From: Flammeovirgaceae bacterium UBA6059 | Lineage (GTDB): Bacteria; Bacteroidota; Bacteroidia; Cytophagales; Cyclobacteriaceae | Assembly (NCBI GenBank): GCA_002435755.1 | Contig: DIYH01000043.1 | Location: forward strand, 1-64,000 | Reading direction: 5' to 3' | DNA length: 64,000 nucleotides | Shown here: positions 25,778 through 34,671 of the stretch, piece after piece | Numbering within the stretch: position 1 is the first letter of the stretch | Layout of the letters: every line of letters begins with the position of its first letter | Notes under the pieces: generated by a model | Database searches by the model: none | What the model was told of the DNA's origin: nothing | The model's input: only the letters and a program-made list of their open reading frames with translations | Made by a program: the position numbers and the translations under genes

Positions 25778-28777
25778 CTACATCTTTTCTTTAAGGGATG
25801 CCAGCTTAGCCTTAAGCTCTTCATATCGATCATAGGCATCCTTGCCAGGCTTCTGATCTGCCTGCTTAAGCATACTGGCAAGGTATCCTATCTGGTTGGT
25901 AAGCATAGGCTGCATGTAAATACCGGGTTGAATAACAAGTTCAGCTTCAAGTTCGGCAAGCTTCGCTCCTCGTTTTTTACTCTTGTTGTTCTTACGTGCT
26001 TCCTTCACCTCAGCGAGGAATTTGTTGGCTTCAGTTTGTAATGCTACGATCTTGACCGATAGCGTTTCCTGCTCTTTAAGATCTGCCACACTTGTTCCAC
26101 CAGCCTTTACACGAGGATCAATCATTACCTCAAACGACTGACTCATGGTCTGACCTCCTACCGTCAATTTAGCTGTGTAGGCACCTGGAGATACTGAAGG
26201 GCCACCTAGATAAGATCGTTTTTCGTTGGAAGACCAGGCACCCATATGCTTCATGTCCCAGTTGAATCTATTGATCCCCTTCACTTTTGTAAGACTGGCC
26301 TTTCCGCTAGGTCCAAAAAAGCCGGTGGACATATTTCGGCCACCATTACCGTCCGAGCCCTCACCACTCGTATAGCTATTGATCACCTTACCATTTGCAT
26401 CTGCTATCTCAAGTTTGATCTCTCCATCAGGAACTTCAGCCAGATGGTAGGAAATCACTGCTGCTGGAGCCGGATAATGTGGCGCAGCTGATTCGTTGTT
26501 ACCTCTGTAAACATATTTGATGGTGTTGTCAGGCTTGAACAAATGAACACTCTTGCCTGCAACCTCATTATTCAACTGGTGAAGTGGGGTCACATCATCC
26601 ATCACCCAGAAAGAACGACCCATTGTCGATAAGGCAAGACCATTACGCACTACTTTGATATCCGTTATGGGTGTCACAGGAAGGTTTTGTTGGAATGGTG
26701 TCCAGCTTTCACCGTCATCCAGAGATACAAACATGCCAAACTCCGTACCGGCATACAGCAGTCCTTCACGTGCCGGATCTTCCCGTACTACACGCACAGG
26801 AAAATCAGCCGGAATACCATTGTTATCAGAGATTAAATCCCAGTTAGCACCAAAGTCTTCAGTCTTGTAGATATAAGGCTTATTGTCACCAAACATGTAT
26901 CTGAGCGAGGTGAAGTAGGCTTTTCCGGCGCTATGAGGAGAAGGTTCTACACAATCAATTCTACCTCCAGTCGGCATCTCTGGCGTCACATTTAACCAGT
27001 TAGTTCCACCATCTTTGGTTACATTAACAGGGCCATCATTAGCTCCAGTCCAAATCACACCTGCAGTTACCGGGGACTCTCTGATCGCATAGATCGTACT
27101 GTAGTATTCTTCACCAGTCACATCCCTGGTGATCGGGCTGCCAGGTACTACCTGCTTATCTGGCTCAAAAGCCGTCAGATCAGGGCTGATCTGTTCCCAG
27201 GTCACACCATCATCCGTAGTTTTATGTACATATTGTGACGTATGATAAACCACGTCAGGATCATGCGGAGATACGTGCACAGGAGCCACCCGCTGAAACC
27301 TGTACTTAAGATCCTTCGGATTGTGACCATACATGTTAGTAGCACCGACGTAGTACTGCTTTTCCTGACCTGTGCGCTTGTCATATACACCAAATCGACC
27401 TTTGCAATCAGAATATACTATGTTGTGATTTCCTGGCTTAGGCACTGCCGGACCAGTCTCACAGCCACCTGTATTGATGATCCATGCATTGGCTCCTGCC
27501 TGTACTCCGTAAGGAGGACGGCTAGGTACCGCGATGGTCGTATAGTTGTCCTGCTGACCCGCATACATCCAGTAGGGATACTGGTCGTCAACCTCAATGG
27601 TATAGAGTTCGGCAGTAGGTTGATTAAACTGTGTTGACCATGTTTTACCATCGTTAGTCGTCACATTCACGCCACCATCATTGGCCTGTACCCAAATACT
27701 TGTGTCACTTGGGTTTTGCCAGATGGCATGGTTATCACCATGCGGTGTGCTATAATTTTTCCAGGTTTTACCTCCGTCAAAAGATCGCTTAAATCGATTC
27801 GCATTAGAAAACAATGAGTTGGCGTTCTTTGGATTGGCATCTAGGTTTGTATAGTAAAAAGGGCGATTGGTCAAGGCAGCATCGTCACTCAACTGCGTCC
27901 AGGTAGCGCCTCTGTCTTCCGAGGCATAAAACCCACCCTGTTTTTCAGGCGCCTCTACGATTGCAAAAATTTTGTCTGGAGCTGCCGGAGAAACAGCCAG
28001 ATCTATCTTTCCAATTAGTCCTGAGGGCAATCCCTCAGAAGATTTATTCCATGTCTTGCCTCCATCAGTGGACTTATACACTCCACCCTCAGTGGACCCG
28101 CTGATGATCGTCCATGGCTTGCGTTCAGCCCTCCAAAGGGTCGCATACATTGTGTTCGCATCATCAGGGGCAAACTCAAAATCGGCCACTCCAATGCTAT
28201 CGGAATGGTAGAAGATCTTCTCCCAGTTCTTGCCTCCATCGGTGGTTTTGAACAATCCTCTGGTTTCATTACGTTCAAAAGCAGAACCAATGACCCCAAC
28301 AAAAACTGTGTTGGCATTATCGGGATGTATTTCAAGAGAGCCAATCTGTCCAGCGTCTTTAAGTCCGACGTGCTCCCATGTCGATCCTCCATCTTCGGAT
28401 CTATAGACCCCCTTACCAGGAATCACATTAGATCGAAGACCATCAGAACCCGTTCCCACATAGACAATGTCAGGGTTAGATTGCACCACTCTGATCTCAC
28501 TGATCGATGGTGTGGCAAAGTATCCGTCAGAAACGTTTTTCCAGGTCGTTCCATAGTCTGTGGTTTTCCAAACTCCTCCACCAGAAGCACCCGCATAAAA
28601 GGTGCCCGGTATACTTTCAACACCAGTGGCCGCTGTGACTCTACCCGCACGATTGGGACCGACGTTTCTGTATTTCATTTCCTTAAAAAGTGCCTCCATA
28701 TCCTGGCTAATCGCTAAATGTGAGGTCATCGCAACCACCATGATTAAGGTGAACTGTGTTATTCGTTTGAAGATCAT
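25778..28777 (-). CDS. Secreted beta-propeller protein (BNR/VPS10-like repeats)
   Basis: A 999-residue protein with a signal peptide when started at the ATG at 28777 (MIFKRITQFTLIMVVAMTSHLAISQ); the TTG-type extension upstream is unlikely. It has many Asp-box repeats of the S/T-x-D-x-G-x-T-W type, such as SEDGGSTWEHV, TTDGGKNWEKI, STDGGKTWN and SEDRGATWTQL, making one or two seven- to ten-blade propellers over about residues 30-700, similar to sortilin/VPS10 or xyloglucanase-type propellers. A C-terminal part (about 760-990) has an Ig-like segment (RFNWDMKHMG, GPSVSPGAYTAKLTVGG) and a helical tail. Bacteroidota carry many such proteins labelled glycosyl hydrolase; no catalytic residues can be assigned, so binding of glycans or proteins is equally possible. 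Confidence 0.85.
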   Translation of the reverse strand: MIFKRITQFTLIMVVAMTSHLAISQDMEALFKEMKYRNVGPNRAGRVTAATGVESIPGTFYAGASGGGVWKTTDYGTTWKNVSDGYFATPSISEIRVVQSNPDIVYVGTGSDGLRSNVIPGKGVYRSEDGGSTWEHVGLKDAGQIGSLEIHPDNANTVFVGVIGSAFERNETRGLFKTTDGGKNWEKIFYHSDSIGVADFEFAPDDANTMYATLWRAERKPWTIISGSTEGGVYKSTDGGKTWNKSSEGLPSGLIGKIDLAVSPAAPDKIFAIVEAPEKQGGFYASEDRGATWTQLSDDAALTNRPFYYTNLDANPKNANSLFSNANRFKRSFDGGKTWKNYSTPHGDNHAIWQNPSDTSIWVQANDGGVNVTTNDGKTWSTQFNQPTAELYTIEVDDQYPYWMYAGQQDNYTTIAVPSRPPYGVQAGANAWIINTGGCETGPAVPKPGNHNIVYSDCKGRFGVYDKRTGQEKQYYVGATNMYGHNPKDLKYRFQRVAPVHVSPHDPDVVYHTSQYVHKTTDDGVTWEQISPDLTAFEPDKQVVPGSPITRDVTGEEYYSTIYAIRESPVTAGVIWTGANDGPVNVTKDGGTNWLNVTPEMPTGGRIDCVEPSPHSAGKAYFTSLRYMFGDNKPYIYKTEDFGANWDLISDNNGIPADFPVRVVREDPAREGLLYAGTEFGMFVSLDDGESWTPFQQNLPVTPITDIKVVRNGLALSTMGRSFWVMDDVTPLHQLNNEVAGKSVHLFKPDNTIKYVYRGNNESAAPHYPAPAAVISYHLAEVPDGEIKLEIADANGKVINSYTSGEGSDGNGGRNMSTGFFGPSGKASLTKVKGINRFNWDMKHMGAWSSNEKRSYLGGPSVSPGAYTAKLTVGGQTMSQSFEVMIDPRVKAGGTSVADLKEQETLSVKIVALQTEANKFLAEVKEARKNNKSKKRGAKLAELEAELVIQPGIYMQPMLTNQIGYLASMLKQADQKPGKDAYDRYEELKAKLASLKEKM

Positions 28778-29137
28778 AGGACTTGTTTTTTTGTCTACTT
28801 TCTGAAAGAGTGAAATTAGCAAACATCAAAAGAAGAGGTGCTGCCGCTTGTATAAAACTGGAAAGGTGAGGCGTTAAGTATGACATTCCTGTCTATTAAA
28901 AACATGAGGTGTTTCGGCCCGTTTTTGGTTGATCAACTGAACAATACAATCTGCCTTAGTATCAACAAGTGTTAGGTACTCATTTCAGCATATAGGCTCC
29001 TAACTTTTGATGTGCTCTCGGCATCAACTGGGGAAGATGCTTCAGTATCACAAAGTGATTTATTGTTTAGACAGGCTTTATTCAACAATCTATCTGTAGC
29101 TTTCTCTTTAAATTCGCACCATAATCAATTCAAATAG
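28778..29137. other. Intergenic region, 360 bp, divergent promoters expected
   Basis: This stretch separates two divergent genes and must hold both promoters. Apart from a 10-bp palindrome GTTGATCAAC at 28928-28937 I see no clear promoter, hairpin or small gene. Confidence 0.5.
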
Positions 29138-29575
29138 ATGAAAACAGCAGAAATACAGACCCAAAAGGGTAATATGAAGATCGAATTCTTCGAAGATGAT
29201 GCACCAAACACTGTCAAAAACTTCACTGATCTAGCATCAAAGGGTTTTTATGATGGACTTACCTTCCATCGAGTGATTCCTAATTTCGTAATCCAGGGTG
29301 GATGCCCTGACGGCACTGGGGCTGGTGGTCCAGGCTATCAGATCGACTGTGAGCTGGACGGAGATAACCAATACCATGATCGTGGCGTTCTATCCATGGC
29401 ACATGCCGGTCGCAATACAGGTGGCTCTCAGTTCTTTATATGCCACAGCCGTGATAACACTTCTCACCTTGATCGCAATCACACTGTATTCGGCAAAGTG
29501 GTGGAAGGGCTAGACGTGATCGATGCAATCAAGCAAGGAGATAAAATGGACAAAGTGGTCATCCATGAGAACTAG
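29138..29575 (+). CDS. Cyclophilin-type peptidyl-prolyl isomerase
   Basis: A 145-residue cytoplasmic cyclophilin that speeds proline isomerisation in folding proteins. Active-site residues are visible: FHRVIPNFVIQGG (catalytic Arg, Phe), GRNTGGSQFFICH (Gln, Phe) and LDRNHTVFGKVVEG (His). There is no signal peptide, so it is the cytosolic PpiB-like form. It is short by about 15-20 residues compared with E. coli PpiB, as is common in this phylum. A strong terminator follows. Confidence 0.96.
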   Translation: MKTAEIQTQKGNMKIEFFEDDAPNTVKNFTDLASKGFYDGLTFHRVIPNFVIQGGCPDGTGAGGPGYQIDCELDGDNQYHDRGVLSMAHAGRNTGGSQFFICHSRDNTSHLDRNHTVFGKVVEGLDVIDAIKQGDKMDKVVIHEN

Positions 29576-29600
29576 TTTTGTCCTGTATGCATGAGATAAG

Positions 29601-29631
29601 AAAGCGATAGGGTAACCTCATCGCTTTTTTT
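29601..29631 (+). terminator. Intrinsic terminator after the cyclophilin gene
   Basis: AAAGCGAT pairs with ATCGCTTT across an 11-nt loop, followed by a run of T. It lies 26 bp after the stop codon. Confidence 0.85.
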
Positions 29632-29685
29632 ATGAGTCAAGTTTTAGCAGATTAACATATCAGTGTTATAACATACTCCTATTAA

Positions 29686-29707
29686 ATGATTCAAAGTTGA
29701 TTCAAAG
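29686..29707 (+). repeat. 11-bp tandem duplication over a start codon
   Basis: ATGATTCAAAG is followed directly by TTGATTCAAAG. The second copy is the in-frame start of the VWA gene (TTG); the first gives a four-codon ORF (M-I-Q-S-stop) in another frame whose TGA overlaps the TTG. Confidence 0.75.
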
Positions 29708-31178
29708 ACTAGCTGTACTCTTTCTGACTTTATCGATCCAAACGGTTGTTTGGAGTCAAGAATCTAAAATTCGTCTTATTTCAAAAATTAATAAAGACTC
29801 TATTTATGTCAACGAGTGCTTTAGTCTATCTGTAAGGCTTTTAGTAAGTTTTGAGAACGATGTTAAACTTGAATTTAATGACCAACTTGAAGTAGAAATA
29901 CAGGAAATCAAGCAAAGTCTCAAGAACAGAAACCTTGTAAATCGAGATTGGCAGATTGTCGATATCGAACCAAGGACAGAATACTACAATATCAAACCTT
30001 ATCATGCATACGAATTACTTAGAATTGGACTGTGCCCTTATGAACCAGGTAATTTCGTTGTGCCATCCTTTTCAGTCAGCCTGATTAAGCTAGATAGTGC
30101 GGAAATTGTAGTAGATACTGTAATGTTTTCGAGTGAACCAAAAGTGATTGTAGTTAATCGAATTCCTGAGACGGTCACTGATTTGATTTATACTAATGAG
30201 TTCTACAAAATGGTTGGAGAGTTCAACTTATCAGATACTATTGAATCAGATAAGAAGGTTTACGTTGGTGACACCATTGTCTTTAAAGCTACAATTGGAG
30301 GAAATGGAATTGGCCGAATGATCGATTGCAATATTGATTCTACATCTGGAATCCAGATATTATCAATAGATGCCAGCACTGAAAAAGACTTAAAACACAG
30401 ATCAACGAAAAGCAGGAGAAACTTTCATGTCAAAGCCGTCCTTCTAGACTCTGGAACCTTTCATTTTGGTAATTTCATTAATTGGAATTACTATTCTCCA
30501 AAAGATGATAGAATCAAAAGTTTAAGACCTAAGAGTGTTGTTGTGGTTCACAATGTAGGAAAAAGTGAAAATCTTCAAAAATACGATTCATCCCTCAATT
30601 TAACCAACTTAATAATTGCTCTAGATGTGTCGCAATCCATGTTTCTTAAGGATTATCAACCTACTAGACTAGAAGAGGTCAGTACCGTACTTCATAATTT
30701 CTTTCGACAGAATGATTATGCAATTCCAATTATTCTATTTTCCGACGAAACAAGGCGAATTTCATCCGGTGAACTATCCAGTATTGAATTCATAGAAAAG
30801 TTCGATGGTACAGCTATAGGAAATGCCCTTTGGGAGTCAATCAAACATCTGAGGCAATCAAAATCCTCAAAAAAAACAATCTTATTAATTGGAGACGGGG
30901 ACAACACCGGTGGCTTCATGAATATAGTGACAGCTTCTCAAATAGCAAAGCAATACGAGATCAAGGTTATCTCAGTCGGCATAGGAAAAAAGGGCAAAGT
31001 ACCCTACGGAGAGAATTTGCTTGGAGATATGATGTACATCGAAGATACTTACAACGATAGCACACTGAAAAAGATCTCTGAATTAACGGAATCTGATTTT
31101 TACCGGTATACCGATAGAGAATCTTTTATGAACAAGCTTGAACAAATATTTCAATCACATTCACTTAATGAAAGATGA
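29697..31178 (+). CDS. Secreted BatD-like/VWA domain protein
   Basis: A 493-residue protein with a signal peptide (MIQRLAVLFLTLSIQTVVWSQ). Residues about 22-290 are beta-rich and laid out like BatD (YVNECFSLSVRL, YVGDTIVFKATIGGNG), and residues about 300-490 form a von Willebrand A domain with a MIDAS motif DVSQSM, a later Thr in DGTAIGNAL and GDGDNTGG. This joins in one chain what BatD and BatA/B do separately in the Bat aerotolerance operon; no C-terminal membrane helix is seen. Base composition is visibly richer in A/T than the neighbours, suggesting recent acquisition. The start is a TTG lying in an 11-bp duplication. Confidence 0.8.
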   Translation: MIQRLAVLFLTLSIQTVVWSQESKIRLISKINKDSIYVNECFSLSVRLLVSFENDVKLEFNDQLEVEIQEIKQSLKNRNLVNRDWQIVDIEPRTEYYNIKPYHAYELLRIGLCPYEPGNFVVPSFSVSLIKLDSAEIVVDTVMFSSEPKVIVVNRIPETVTDLIYTNEFYKMVGEFNLSDTIESDKKVYVGDTIVFKATIGGNGIGRMIDCNIDSTSGIQILSIDASTEKDLKHRSTKSRRNFHVKAVLLDSGTFHFGNFINWNYYSPKDDRIKSLRPKSVVVVHNVGKSENLQKYDSSLNLTNLIIALDVSQSMFLKDYQPTRLEEVSTVLHNFFRQNDYAIPIILFSDETRRISSGELSSIEFIEKFDGTAIGNALWESIKHLRQSKSSKKTILLIGDGDNTGGFMNIVTASQIAKQYEIKVISVGIGKKGKVPYGENLLGDMMYIEDTYNDSTLKKISELTESDFYRYTDRESFMNKLEQIFQSHSLNER

Positions 31179-31248
31179 AATTCTCACGCTTGTGTTTTAC
31201 TAAATTGTCATTTTCGAACTACTTTAGATTGGGACACAAGTTGAGATC

Positions 31249-31629
31249 CTAACACTCTAAATCTTCTCCCTGCTTCCAAAGGTCAATAGCCCTGGAAATA
31301 AACTCGTTAATCCTTGTCTCATTAGGTGGAGTGCTCTTCTTAAATCTCAAACACCCTTTTCCTCTATTGATGCCACCGGAGAGCTCGCCTGAAGGATCCA
31401 CTTTATCAATGTCTCCAACGTAGAGCCCGACGTAATTCTTTTGTGCATTGAGGTGGAACAGGGTATTGGTAGATTGGCCATATGCCAACATCTTGTAGTT
31501 GATTGACTCTTCGAGTGAAGGTTCGGACTGACCTAATATCATATTTCTGATGTCAAGCAGATACTCCTCTCTCCAATCGCTTTCTAGTTGCTTTAGGTAC
31601 TCCTCCGGAGTGTCAACGTCGTAGGTCAT
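31249..31629 (-). CDS. DUF1801 (YdhG-type) protein
   Basis: A 126-residue small soluble protein with DUF1801 features: an N-terminal VDTPEEYLKQLESDWREEYL helix, ESINYKMLAYGQSTNTLFHL around residues 40-60, YVGLYVGD, and a CLRFKKSTPPNETRINEFI ending. The family resembles iron-sulfur-assembly frataxin in fold but has no proven role. It follows the cox genes on the same strand, 51 bp after the XdhC/YHS gene, and could be the tail of that transcript by position only. Confidence 0.82.
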   Translation of the reverse strand: MTYDVDTPEEYLKQLESDWREEYLLDIRNMILGQSEPSLEESINYKMLAYGQSTNTLFHLNAQKNYVGLYVGDIDKVDPSGELSGGINRGKGCLRFKKSTPPNETRINEFISRAIDLWKQGEDLEC

Positions 31630-31680
31630 GATGATAAGTTGGTTAATGAATTCCAGTATCTAACACCATGTAACTATGTC

Positions 31681-32655
31681 TTAGTTCATATAAACCTCAG
31701 GCTCCTTTTCAAAGCTCTCCTTACAGCCGTCACAGCAGAAGTAGACTTTCTCTCCATTATGCTCCAATACGTACTTGGCTGTACTTTTCTGAACAGGGAT
31801 TTTGCATACAGGGTTGATATATAGATCCTCCTGCAATTGATCAGACTCTCCAATCGGTTCGTTCTTGGCTACATTTTCCTCTGATCGTTTTACTTGAATG
31901 ATTTCGGCAAGAATGGATACAGCCACTTCCTGAGGAGTTTTCGCATTGATGTCGATACCAGCAGGGGTTTTGATCTTGGCTAGTGTTTCGAAAGGTACTC
32001 CATCTCGCTTGAGCCCCATAAATAGGCTGTTGGCCTTCTTACGGCTCGAGACGAATCCTAAGTACCTTGGATTCGTCTCGATTGCGGTAGCTAAACTCGA
32101 AGCATCATCCTCCCCTTGTGTACAGACCACCACATATCCATTGCTGAGGTCTTTGCTTTTGTCAAAGTCCTTCAGCGTAGAGATGGTCTTAGCAGAAGGG
32201 AACATGTCATCATCGGCAAGATCGGATATCATATGTACATGGTAACCTGAAGCGCTGGCGAATTGGCAAACGGCGCTGGCGATATGCGACCTACCGAAAA
32301 TATAAAGTTGCGTAGTTTGCATGATCGGTTCGATATAGACTTCTACAGACCCACCACTCATGCAGGTCATTTTATAATTTTTGACTCCCTGTGCATCAGA
32401 TAGATTATCAGCGGGTAGTATGCGTACCAGTCGTGGAGATCCCTGGTTGATCGACTCAAGAGCTTCCTTGATAACTATACCTTTGGTACAACCTCCTCCG
32501 ATCCAGCCTTTCACATCACCATTGGGCATAATGATGGCCTTGTCACCAGGCTTACCCGAAGAGGGGGCTTCCCTTCTCACCACAACTGCCATGGCAGCAT
32601 TTTTATTCTCGGCTTTGAGTTGCTTAAGTTCTTCGTTGAGGTCGGAGCTATACAT
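31681..32655 (-). CDS. XdhC/CoxF-type CO dehydrogenase maturation protein with a fused YHS metal-binding domain
   Basis: A 324-residue protein of three parts: an XdhC/CoxI N-terminal domain (about 18-85, GDVKGWIGGGCTKGIV and the MSGGSVEVYIEP block), a Rossmann-type XdhC C-terminal domain (about 115-250, YIFGRSHIASAVC, GFVSSRKKA, KIKTPAGIDINAKTPQEVA), and a YHS/TRASH domain (about 278-324, NPVCKIPV then YFCCDGCKESFEKEPEVY). XdhC proteins bind molybdenum cofactor and help sulfurate it; CoxF of Oligotropha has been implicated in adding copper to the Mo-S-Cu centre. The extra YHS domain, a metal-binding fold with paired cysteines, would suit copper delivery. It overlaps coxE by 8 bp and is the last cox gene of the form I operon. 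Confidence 0.9.
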   Translation of the reverse strand: MYSSDLNEELKQLKAENKNAAMAVVVRREAPSSGKPGDKAIIMPNGDVKGWIGGGCTKGIVIKEALESINQGSPRLVRILPADNLSDAQGVKNYKMTCMSGGSVEVYIEPIMQTTQLYIFGRSHIASAVCQFASASGYHVHMISDLADDDMFPSAKTISTLKDFDKSKDLSNGYVVVCTQGEDDASSLATAIETNPRYLGFVSSRKKANSLFMGLKRDGVPFETLAKIKTPAGIDINAKTPQEVAVSILAEIIQVKRSEENVAKNEPIGESDQLQEDLYINPVCKIPVQKSTAKYVLEHNGEKVYFCCDGCKESFEKEPEVYMN

Positions 32656-33796
32656 GACTTAATATGTTTTCGAGTTCTAACAAACTGTCAAGGTTGTGGG
32701 CTGAACTGAAAGTATCCACCAAAGGGAGTGCAGTTTTCATTCCTTTTGCTAGTGGCTGATAGCCTTTCATACCCTTCAACGGGTTCAGCCAAACTAGCTT
32801 GTTGGTTCTTAATTTGATCTTTTGAACTTCTGTCGAAAGCACTTCAGGATCACCAGTATCCAGACCATCGCTTAATATAATGGTTATACTCTTACCATTG
32901 AGCACTCGCTTGCCATAGCGTTCATTGAAATCCAACAGGCACTCGCCAATCTTCGTTCCGCTGGACCAATTATCGGCGTGCTGGCTCATTTGTATCATGG
33001 CCATAGATACTTCAGCCTGATCTACATGGTCTGTTATTCTGACCAGCTTGGTGCTAAATATGAAGGCCTCTATCTGCCTGAAGTTCGACTTAAGTGACCA
33101 TATGAACTTAAGTAAGTAGAAGGAGTACTTATCCATCGACCCACTCACATCCAAGAGGATATTGAGCCGATATTTTTCCAATCTTCTATTCTTTTTTACA
33201 AGATTGACAAAGTCATCGCCGTGTGACAAGTTCTTCCGGATCGTTCTTCGAAGGTCAATTCTACCATCCCTGGAAGTGCTCAGTCGTCTTTTAAGTCGCT
33301 GGTTCATCTGTCGTAGCAACTTCTCGACCAGCTCATCTAACAAATCATTGTCGATAGAAGACACCTTCGAAAAATCCGTATACTTCAGCGATTCCATTCT
33401 ATTGGCACCTGTCACATTACGGGCATCCTCTTTTTGATCTTCGTCTTTTTCGGTATCACCAAAACCCATCATCACGACAGAGCCTTTTGACTTCTTGGTA
33501 ATATTGGAGCTACCTTTTTTTCTGGTGGTGGGGCTGTAGGTATGCTTCTTCTTCCGCCAGTAGATATCAAAGAGTTTATCAAAAACAGGGTATTCCTCCT
33601 GACAAGTGCAATAGAGTGATCTGAGCCCATATCTGAAGCTTTGTCTATCATTGATAAAGCCCTGACTGGCGGCAATTAATGCCTCTTTGGAATGATTGAT
33701 GCCAATACCCAATTCGCTACTCGTACGACAATAGTCATTGAAACCAACGACGGCCTCATTGATACTATCGTAATTAGTGTAGTGAGTAGTATTCAT
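32648..33796 (-). CDS. coxE: CoxE-like VWA protein (form I locus)
   Basis: A 382-residue cytoplasmic protein with a C-terminal von Willebrand A domain (about 205-380) carrying the MIDAS motif LLDVSGSMDKYS, plus SSGTKIGECL and ILSDGLDTGD. The N-terminal half is a variable helical region (KGSSNITKKSKGS linker). CoxE proteins work with the CoxD AAA+ ATPase to activate CO dehydrogenase after folding, as in MoxR-VWA pairs generally. It overlaps coxD by 4 bp (ATGA) and the XdhC/YHS gene by 8 bp, so it is embedded in one operon. Confidence 0.9.
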   Translation of the reverse strand: MNTTHYTNYDSINEAVVGFNDYCRTSSELGIGINHSKEALIAASQGFINDRQSFRYGLRSLYCTCQEEYPVFDKLFDIYWRKKKHTYSPTTRKKGSSNITKKSKGSVVMMGFGDTEKDEDQKEDARNVTGANRMESLKYTDFSKVSSIDNDLLDELVEKLLRQMNQRLKRRLSTSRDGRIDLRRTIRKNLSHGDDFVNLVKKNRRLEKYRLNILLDVSGSMDKYSFYLLKFIWSLKSNFRQIEAFIFSTKLVRITDHVDQAEVSMAMIQMSQHADNWSSGTKIGECLLDFNERYGKRVLNGKSITIILSDGLDTGDPEVLSTEVQKIKLRTNKLVWLNPLKGMKGYQPLAKGMKTALPLVDTFSSAHNLDSLLELENILSHV

Positions 33797-34671
33797 TCTA
33801 CATTGGTCAGTACCTCTTCCAGTTGCTGGCTCTTGACGTACTCTATATCGTTATCTGATTTAAGGACACATCCTAGGGTGGCCTTAACGTACTCTTCTGA
33901 AAGTGACCTGGCTCCTAGCGCGGCTAAGCCATTAGCCCAGTCGATTGACTCAGCAATGCCCGGTGATTTATCCAGCTTCAGGTCTCTCAGGTATTGAACA
34001 AAACGGACCAAATCTGATGTAAGTTGCTGATCTAATTCCGGTAGGTGCTTTTGGATAATATTCAGCTCCTTCTGGAAATCAGGATACTCCACCCAGTGAT
34101 ACAGGCATCTGCGTTTGAGCGCATCACTTAGTTCACGCGTCCTATTGGAGGTAAGCACCACGATCGGCTTATGTGTAGCCTTGATCGTACCCATCTCGGG
34201 AATACTCATCTGAAAGGCGGAGAGCAATTCCAACAAGAATGCCTCGAACTCTTCATCGGCTCGATCTATCTCATCAATGAGCAATACTGGTGCCTTTTCG
34301 GTTGCGGTTATCGCTTGTAACAAGGGGCGCTTCAGCAAAAAGTCTTCACTAAAAATATGTGCTTCTTTTTCCTCTGAGGTCAACTGGGCTTCTTCATTGA
34401 TCTTGATGGACAACAACTGTTTTTGATAGTTCCATTCGTAAACGGCGGAGTTGATGTCTAATCCTTCGTAACACTGCAACCGGATCAGTTTGGTGTCTAG
34501 GTGATTAGCAATGATGTGTGCTGCTTCAGTCTTACCGACACCAGGAGGTCCTTCCAGGAGTAGGGGTTTCTCAAGCTTTAACATCAAAAGAAGAACTGTA
34601 GCCAGTTCTTCCTCTACTACATATCCTAATTGATCGAACCTTTCGATCAGTCGTGTTACCTCAGGGATCAT
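33793..34671 (-). CDS. coxD: CoxD-like MoxR AAA+ ATPase (form I locus)
   Basis: A 292-residue AAA+ ATPase of the MoxR/CoxD type. Walker A is GPPGVGKTEAAHI (about residues 40-52), Walker B VLLIDEIDRADEEFEAFLLE (about 124-143), sensor 1 VVLTSNRTRELSDALKRRC (Asn and Arg finger region). In Oligotropha CoxD is the ATP-driven factor that introduces the bridging sulfur into the CO dehydrogenase Mo site. It overlaps coxG and coxE by 4 bp on each side. A paralogue at 46780 serves the form II locus. Confidence 0.94.
   Translation of the reverse strand: MIPEVTRLIERFDQLGYVVEEELATVLLLMLKLEKPLLLEGPPGVGKTEAAHIIANHLDTKLIRLQCYEGLDINSAVYEWNYQKQLLSIKINEEAQLTSEEKEAHIFSEDFLLKRPLLQAITATEKAPVLLIDEIDRADEEFEAFLLELLSAFQMSIPEMGTIKATHKPIVVLTSNRTRELSDALKRRCLYHWVEYPDFQKELNIIQKHLPELDQQLTSDLVRFVQYLRDLKLDKSPGIAESIDWANGLAALGARSLSEEYVKATLGCVLKSDNDIEYVKSQQLEEVLTNVE

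Noticed and set aside
27202..28717. Several long ORFs antisense to the beta-propeller gene
   Set aside because: They are shadows of a biased coding sequence; none has a recognisable domain or start context.
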